Below, in pieces: positions 15,801 to 15,876 of a DNA stretch of 15,876 bases. The DNA is from JAKFFN01 sp036675025 (GTDB lineage: Bacteria > Sumerlaeota > Sumerlaeia > Sumerlaeales > Sumerlaeaceae). Made by a program: the position numbers and the translations under genes. The notes beneath the pieces were generated by a model, which did not search any database, was not told the origin of the DNA, and was given only the letters and a program-made list of their open reading frames with translations. The DNA lies in contig JAKFFN010000064.1 in NCBI GenBank assembly GCA_036675025.1, positions 1 to 15,876 of the forward strand, written 5' to 3'. Positions within the stretch are counted from its first letter, which is position 1. Each line of letters starts with the position of its first letter.

Positions 15801-15876
15801 TGGGCATCAGCCGGCATCTCCAGCGGAACCCAGAACGCGCCGTAAGCACCAGGCGCCGCATCTACCGGCGAAAACC
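12875..15876 (-). CDS. Large extracellular-type protein: TIM-barrel-like and propeller-like domains, N-terminus outside window
   Basis: Not identified by name. The minus-strand frame stays open to the window end, so at least 999 residues (19 of them upstream of the ATG at 15817) are visible and the true start, with any signal peptide, lies outside. Numbered from that Met, residues 1-260 are beta-rich, like carbohydrate-binding and fibronectin-type modules (FRGE/FDDLQLF, TFTLES). Residues about 265-545 look like a (beta/alpha)8 barrel: ADGFNWTIVL, RFTVFVPEII, QGVYLMDEPS with Glu375 at a strand end, GLIDLYPYH, MWLLPQAF and GARGVLPFFYN. This recalls glycoside hydrolase barrels. Residues 550-640 form a beta-sandwich with a GQWAMFS end. 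Residues 695-980 are repeated beta blades (TFDIISDGESIWIS, LLQLDVNGEV, TVLAVADGYRSIRFYDV, GTLNGQVIVAD), resembling a propeller. Catalysis is possible but unproven. Convergent with cimA. Confidence 0.85.
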   Translation of the reverse strand, partial: FSPVDAAPGAYGAFWVPLEMPADAHAAQLFLRGESAQAWLRFDDLQLFGEQFSAEAGHLGEPWAAAGGASAEGSTVTLVAGSAASQRVAVGIENQAYFTWGRYETALDSEVTLREDWLPRGAQETTATTSTVLRLAAPGGVFTTDSGRLAEKGSGLARITLSSEAAGPVSLSELRRGFAKVEPAILTAGPVSPDGSLKLTAAWPGHLTTASIEILSEALLTVDTPTSMSLQGTSVRAEWEPDAAAAGNYIARFTLESADGAQAVVDRSFQLVREDDATSSVPVYRVDEFVRGIWMFATSGTSPADTMATFQQARADGFNWTIVLANANKLSDVRQAAEATNMRFTVFVPEIISLFETYTQRSWFSKADYIGQLKQMFAPLVGSPLFQGVYLMDEPSMPEAFEVLRRVNLSVAQDGTLGAPFTVFFGSTNFENLEKAQPAVGLIDLYPYHLGAGGDPTRALLNAVQVENTRAKDFAALGRDMWLLPQAFINRTQENFYPVPQGMYTGQLGAAVLAGARGVLPFFYNSTPGPAQGMRGPGLAQTPMLEAFREFNAVAERLSPVLMQLDVPSLAEDVPYPFAVSTAAGPGGAVTTFVLNADDAVTRTLLIHFQQAPAAPPLDLVAERELPLEPGGAVRVELGPGQWAMFSAGSGSAIAGFELLPADPHNDSTIELPITHELLVPRLDEQQGQPVLALDFGADATTLAASIGWFAFEPAAPMIFHLSTTDTVASREPGPLVHPAERYGATADNHFYAASPNLGMRMYRQGGFFDPPAASYMGHSGGTFDIISDGESIWISMFNYGIRQLIDTPQGLESAAVGRANFGPYTDIFGPFADGSITAIVNNFGVSNIKPDQLDESQHRQRPVFGADLNAAINSQRQLAVPRHQFGVGLLQLDVNGEVESVSEIAAEALDATAVAWVYDTVLAVADGYRSIRFYDVRGSDVTLIGTWRPSTLGENYMLSVAAKNGRLAVGTLNGQVIVADTRPLQPETAVSADWQLLE

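Noticed and set aside
1..15876. CRISPR array, insertion sequence, tRNA or defence system
   Set aside because: No direct-repeat arrays, transposase or tRNA-like folds were noticed on either strand by eye; a search program would be needed to exclude short tRNAs.

Overview
This is a moderately GC-rich (by eye about 60%) bacterial chromosomal window with dense coding and short intergenic gaps. I see no tRNA, rRNA, CRISPR, insertion sequence or phage feature. A Tat-exported aldo/keto reductase, a very long secreted protein built from carboxypeptidase-regulatory-like repeats, a citramalate synthase and a large secreted TIM-barrel/beta-sandwich/propeller-like protein point to a Gram-negative-type, polysaccharide- or particle-associated lineage such as Acidobacteriota, Verrucomicrobiota, Planctomycetota or Hydrogenedentota. 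The phylum is an inference; nothing in the window fixes it.

Layout. (1) 1-993, minus: aldo/keto reductase with a twin-arginine signal, its C-terminus cut by the window edge. (2) 1177-6300, plus: a secreted TPR protein, a 79-base gap holding a nested inverted repeat, then four tightly overlapping genes (ATPase, permease, ATPase, permease) encoding two ABC-2 type transporter cassettes. (3) 6313-10278, minus, convergent with the ABC operon: a 1321-residue exported protein with about 13 carboxypeptidase-regulatory-like beta-sandwich repeats. (4) 10379-10879, minus: a SufE-like sulfur acceptor. (5) 11194-12804, plus: citramalate synthase (isoleucine biosynthesis), ended by a strong intrinsic terminator at 12831-12866. 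(6) 12875-15876, minus: a giant secreted-type protein whose N-terminus lies outside the window.

How the genes work together. The only clear functional unit is the ABC block. Overlapping starts and stops at each of its three junctions indicate translational coupling of two ATPase/permease pairs, and the TPR protein just upstream is probably co-expressed. SufE and CimA are housekeeping genes read divergently from a 0.3 kb spacer. The two very large minus-strand proteins are likely envelope or extracellular. I found no convincing new defence or mobile system. The most unusual items are the nested inverted repeat before the ABC genes, the repeat-rich 1321-residue protein, and the unclassified TIM-barrel plus propeller-like protein.
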